DNA of 13,748 nt, taken from the NCBI GenBank assembly GCA_913009765.1, contig CAJVYT010000069.1, positions 1 to 13,748 of the forward strand, given 5' to 3'. Made by a program: the position numbers and the translations under genes. Source of the DNA: an uncultured candidate division Zixibacteria bacterium. GTDB taxonomy: Bacteria; Zixibacteria; MSB-5A5; GN15; FEB-12. Position 1 is the first letter of the stretch, and every line of letters starts with the position of its first letter. Shown here piece after piece: positions 12,163-13,748 of the stretch. The notes beneath the pieces are model-generated. The model made no database searches, was not told the DNA's origin, and was given only the letters and a program-made list of their open reading frames with translations.

Positions 12163-12648
12163 TTAATTAGTTCGGATTATTTCGATGTTTTCTGTTTTAA
12201 GATAATAATATATTGAATCATCTTGCACTAATCGGACTACAGCATCTACAAAAATACCGGTTTGCCACTTGGGACCATCTGATGCTTTTTTGGAAATTTG
12301 AAATAGAGAATCAACAGTAAAATCAACAAGGTCTGTTTCCCAAATCTCAGCAGAATCAATTACCCATAACTTGTCAGCATTAAGATTAGGAGGAAAATCT
12401 GAATAGTCTGATGTTTTAATATGAACAACTGCTTCCATCGGTTTTCCGTCGATTGGTGAGATTGGCATAAAATCACGCCAGAGATAAACAGAAAGGGTAA
12501 AATTTGTAGAATCTATTTTGATAATAGTAGGTGACTTAATCAGTTCATTGATATCAACAGTTGATGGGTCTACAGAGTTAGTGTATTTCGAACAGCCACA
12601 TAACAATGAAAGAATAAATATGAGCAGACAAATCAAAAATTTATTCAT
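12163..12648 (-). CDS. Putative lipoprotein, unrecognised
   Basis: The 161-residue precursor starts MNKFLICLLIFILSLLCGCSK, a type II signal peptide with Cys19 after LCG; Cys17 makes the lipobox slightly unusual. The mature part has beta-rich segments (TIIKIDSTNFTLSVYLWRDF, EAVVHIKTSDYSDFP, LWVIDSAEIWETD) and ends VRLVQDDSIYYYLKTENIEI, which suggests a small beta-sandwich. I know no family match. No ribosome binding site is visible before ATG 12648. The next minus-strand gene upstream (12730-12900) is separated by a hairpin. Confidence 0.75.
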   Translation of the reverse strand: MNKFLICLLIFILSLLCGCSKYTNSVDPSTVDINELIKSPTIIKIDSTNFTLSVYLWRDFMPISPIDGKPMEAVVHIKTSDYSDFPPNLNADKLWVIDSAEIWETDLVDFTVDSLFQISKKASDGPKWQTGIFVDAVVRLVQDDSIYYYLKTENIEIIRTN

Positions 12649-12676
12649 AATGAATTATATATGATACATTTTGAAC

Positions 12677-12716
12677 AAAAAAGCAATGAGAACCCTAATA
12701 TAAAATAATATTCTCA
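12677..12716 (-). terminator. Likely weak intrinsic terminator of the 56-residue gene
   Basis: On the minus strand TGAGAA (rc of 12711-12716) pairs with TTCTCA (rc of 12687-12692), with A/T pairing possible inside, followed by TTGCTTTTTT (rc of 12677-12686). It begins 14 bases after the stop codon at 12730. Confidence 0.45.
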
Positions 12717-12729
12717 GGTATATTAGATA

Positions 12730-12900
12730 TTAGTTATTTGTTATTTTATAATTTTTTTTCATATCTAATGAATTATTGCGAAGAGTATCTACAATTTTTT
12801 TAGGTGATGTTAATACTTCTACTAAAGAATTTCCCTGTGGAACAAAAGCAAAAAACGAAGATTTTTTATTATGTTTTTTGGCATATTTAATACGACTCAT
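12730..12900 (-). CDS. Small basic protein, 56 residues
   Basis: The frame reads MSRIKYAKKHNKKSSFFAFV, then PQGNSLVEVLTSPKKIVDTL and a C-terminal KITNN. It is strongly basic at the N-terminus with no membrane segment. GGAG (complement of 12909-12912) lies 8 bases before ATG. A -35/-10 pair with a palindrome stands upstream and a hairpin with T-run downstream, so it has the parts of a complete gene. No family is recognised. Its size and self-contained promoter would fit an antitoxin-like, regulatory or stress microprotein, but that is speculation. Confidence 0.55.
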   Translation of the reverse strand: MSRIKYAKKHNKKSSFFAFVPQGNSLVEVLTSPKKIVDTLRNNSLDMKKNYKITNN

Positions 12901-12917
12901 TTTATAACTCCAAGATA

Positions 12918-12946
12918 AGTTTAAGGTTCACCTTAATACATATCAA
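12918..12946 (-). promoter_or_regulatory. Promoter with palindromic operator before the 56-residue gene
   Basis: On the minus strand TTGATA (12941-12946) and TAAACT (12918-12923) are separated by 17 bases. A perfect palindrome TTAAGGT-2-ACCTTAA (12921-12936) fills much of the spacer, the usual place for a repressor site. The -10 matches consensus at four of six positions. Confidence 0.5.
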
Positions 12947-13000
12947 AGGATGTGCCAAATTGAAACATATCACATATCTTATTGAAAACCAGCGAGTTAG

Positions 13001-13197
13001 CTGTATAAAGAAGAAGATGATTGTCTGCTTTTTGGATATAAAATAGAAAATTATTCTTTTAGTTTTGGAAATTATTACCGACTTAAAAGCTGTGTTTTTT
13101 CACCAAACTACATGGAAAATAAATGTGAAAGAATCATTATATATTTTTTTAAAAAAATATCGAAATCCTATCAAGATTATGGCATTTCTGAATATTA
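13001..13197 (+). pseudogene. Start-less open frame, possible gene remnant
   Basis: After an in-frame TAG at 12998, an open frame runs to TAA 13195-13197, reading LYKEEDDCLLFGYKIENYSF and later FSPNYMENKCERIIIYFFKK. The only ATG (13112) would leave 28 residues. Another frame just upstream (KHITYLIENQRVS) could be the lost 5' part after a frameshift. No family is recognised, and chance is a serious alternative. The rest of 12947-13194 shows nothing else. Confidence 0.2.
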
Positions 13198-13559
13198 AGC
13201 AACATGTTCATGTTCACTATTGAATATCACAGACTCTTTTCTGCTTGTGTCAATATCACTTTCAACATTCAGTTGGTTCAATATACTATTTGTTGAGGCT
13301 TCGCCAAAATAATTTTTAATCTCTGTATCAACGATAGCTTGAAATTCATTTCGAAACCGTTCCGGTGAAAACCTTTCGGCATTTCGTCTTATATAGTATG
13401 GGTCGAAATCATTACTTGATTCAAATTTATTAACAGCTTCTATTATAGATTCGGAAGTTTGTGTATCAAAGAAAATTCCTGTTCTTCCGTTTTCAATAGT
13501 TTCAAGAGCTCCTCCTTTACCAAAAGCTATAACCGGTGTTCCGCATGCCTGAGCTTCAA
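13195..13559 (-). CDS. GT4-type glycosyltransferase, C-terminal part (cut by contig end)
   Basis: About 121 residues remain, beginning EAQACGTPVIAFGKGGALET and continuing GRTGIFFDTQTSESIIEAV, FDPYYIRRNAERFSPERFRN. This is the nucleotide-sugar-binding end of a GT-B fold, family GT4 transferase; the Glu of EAQ is the second Glu of the EX7E motif. The QACGTPVIAxGKGGALET and NAERFSxERF patterns are typical of mannosyl- or related hexosyltransferases for O-antigen or exopolysaccharide assembly; the exact sugar is inference. The tail after KNYFGEASTN is low-complexity and longer than usual. The N-terminal two-thirds are lost beyond 13559, where adapter begins. Confidence 0.9.
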
Positions 13560-13748
13560 AGATCGGAAGAGCGTCGTGTAGGGAAAGAGTGTAGATCTCG
13601 GTGGTCGCCGTATCATTAAAAAAAAAAACAATAAAGATACAACAATAATTATTGCAGATCAAAATATTAATCTTATCCTACACACTGCTCTCTGACCACC
13701 TCTACCTCTTTCGTCTGCTACGCCTCCTACACAGTGTTCGTCTCCCTC
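13560..13748. other. Sequencing artefact: Illumina P5-side adapter plus poly-A and low-quality tail
   Basis: Bases 13560-13617 are the reverse complement of the Illumina universal/P5 adapter (AGATCGGAAGAGCGTCGTGT onward, ending CGCCGTATCATT). Then comes an A-run and a C/T-rich tail typical of reads past the adapter. None is genomic. Read on the minus strand it adds a false N-terminus (FFFNDTATTEIY, LSLHDALPI) to the glycosyltransferase. Confidence 0.98.

Overview
This window looks like a contig from an uncultured, AT-rich, Gram-negative bacterium. It is not wholly biological: bases 1-126 and 13560-13748 are Illumina adapter plus low-quality tails, so the genomic insert runs from about 127 to 13559. 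Four genes begin with plausible lipobox signal peptides, there is an exported CxxCH haem-binding-domain protein, and several starts have clear Shine-Dalgarno sequences (AAAGGAG, AAAGGA, GGAG). The mix of families and the style of the lipoproteins suggest the FCB superphylum. The Shine-Dalgarno use argues against typical Bacteroidia, but no phylum can be fixed from the sequence alone.

Layout. Bases 127-1812 (+) hold the 3' end of an unrecognised gene, then murQ (cell-wall sugar recycling) and a haem-binding-domain protein, closed by a strong hairpin terminator at 1813-1847. Bases 1857-2456 (-) hold an ArsR-family regulator with an unusual cysteine set, followed by a 60-residue Cys-rich microprotein. 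The regulator's promoter carries a perfect 10-2-10 palindrome on its -10 element. Bases 2515-3729 (+) hold a lipoprotein with 29-residue Gly/aromatic repeats behind an elaborate inverted plus direct repeat. Between this gene and a convergent TPR lipoprotein (3970-4803, -) lies a possible small-RNA unit: an extended -10, two hairpins and a T-tract.

Bases 4957-9571 (+) are a gene-dense block: an EamA-type transporter, a divergent DprA-like protein, a YigZ/IMPACT-family protein, a PfkB-family sugar kinase with a TTG start, a PAP2 phosphatase and a glycerophosphodiester phosphodiesterase. From the DprA-like gene onward the genes lie 3 bases apart or overlap by 8-17 bases, so they are probably co-transcribed and translationally coupled. 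The last two suggest a phospholipid or polyprenyl-phosphate turnover theme.

Bases 9572-12162 are a low-order accessory stretch. It has three REP-doublet (BIME-like) modules in which two inverted hairpin arms keep their pairing while their bases differ, a 26-base direct repeat that copies the 3' end of the phosphodiesterase gene, a 5'-truncated class V aminotransferase, two unrecognised ORFs, a small gene of different base use, and another REP pair. Bases 12163-13559 hold a minus-strand lipoprotein, a 56-codon gene with a palindrome between its -35 and -10, a stretch with only a start-less ORF, and the 3' end of a GT4 glycosyltransferase cut by the contig end.

No complete new defence or mobile system is visible. 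The best candidates for something undescribed are the paired-hairpin repeat family, the small-RNA-like unit at 3852-3947, and the two small genes under palindromic promoters (ArsR/Cys-rich microprotein and the 56-residue protein).
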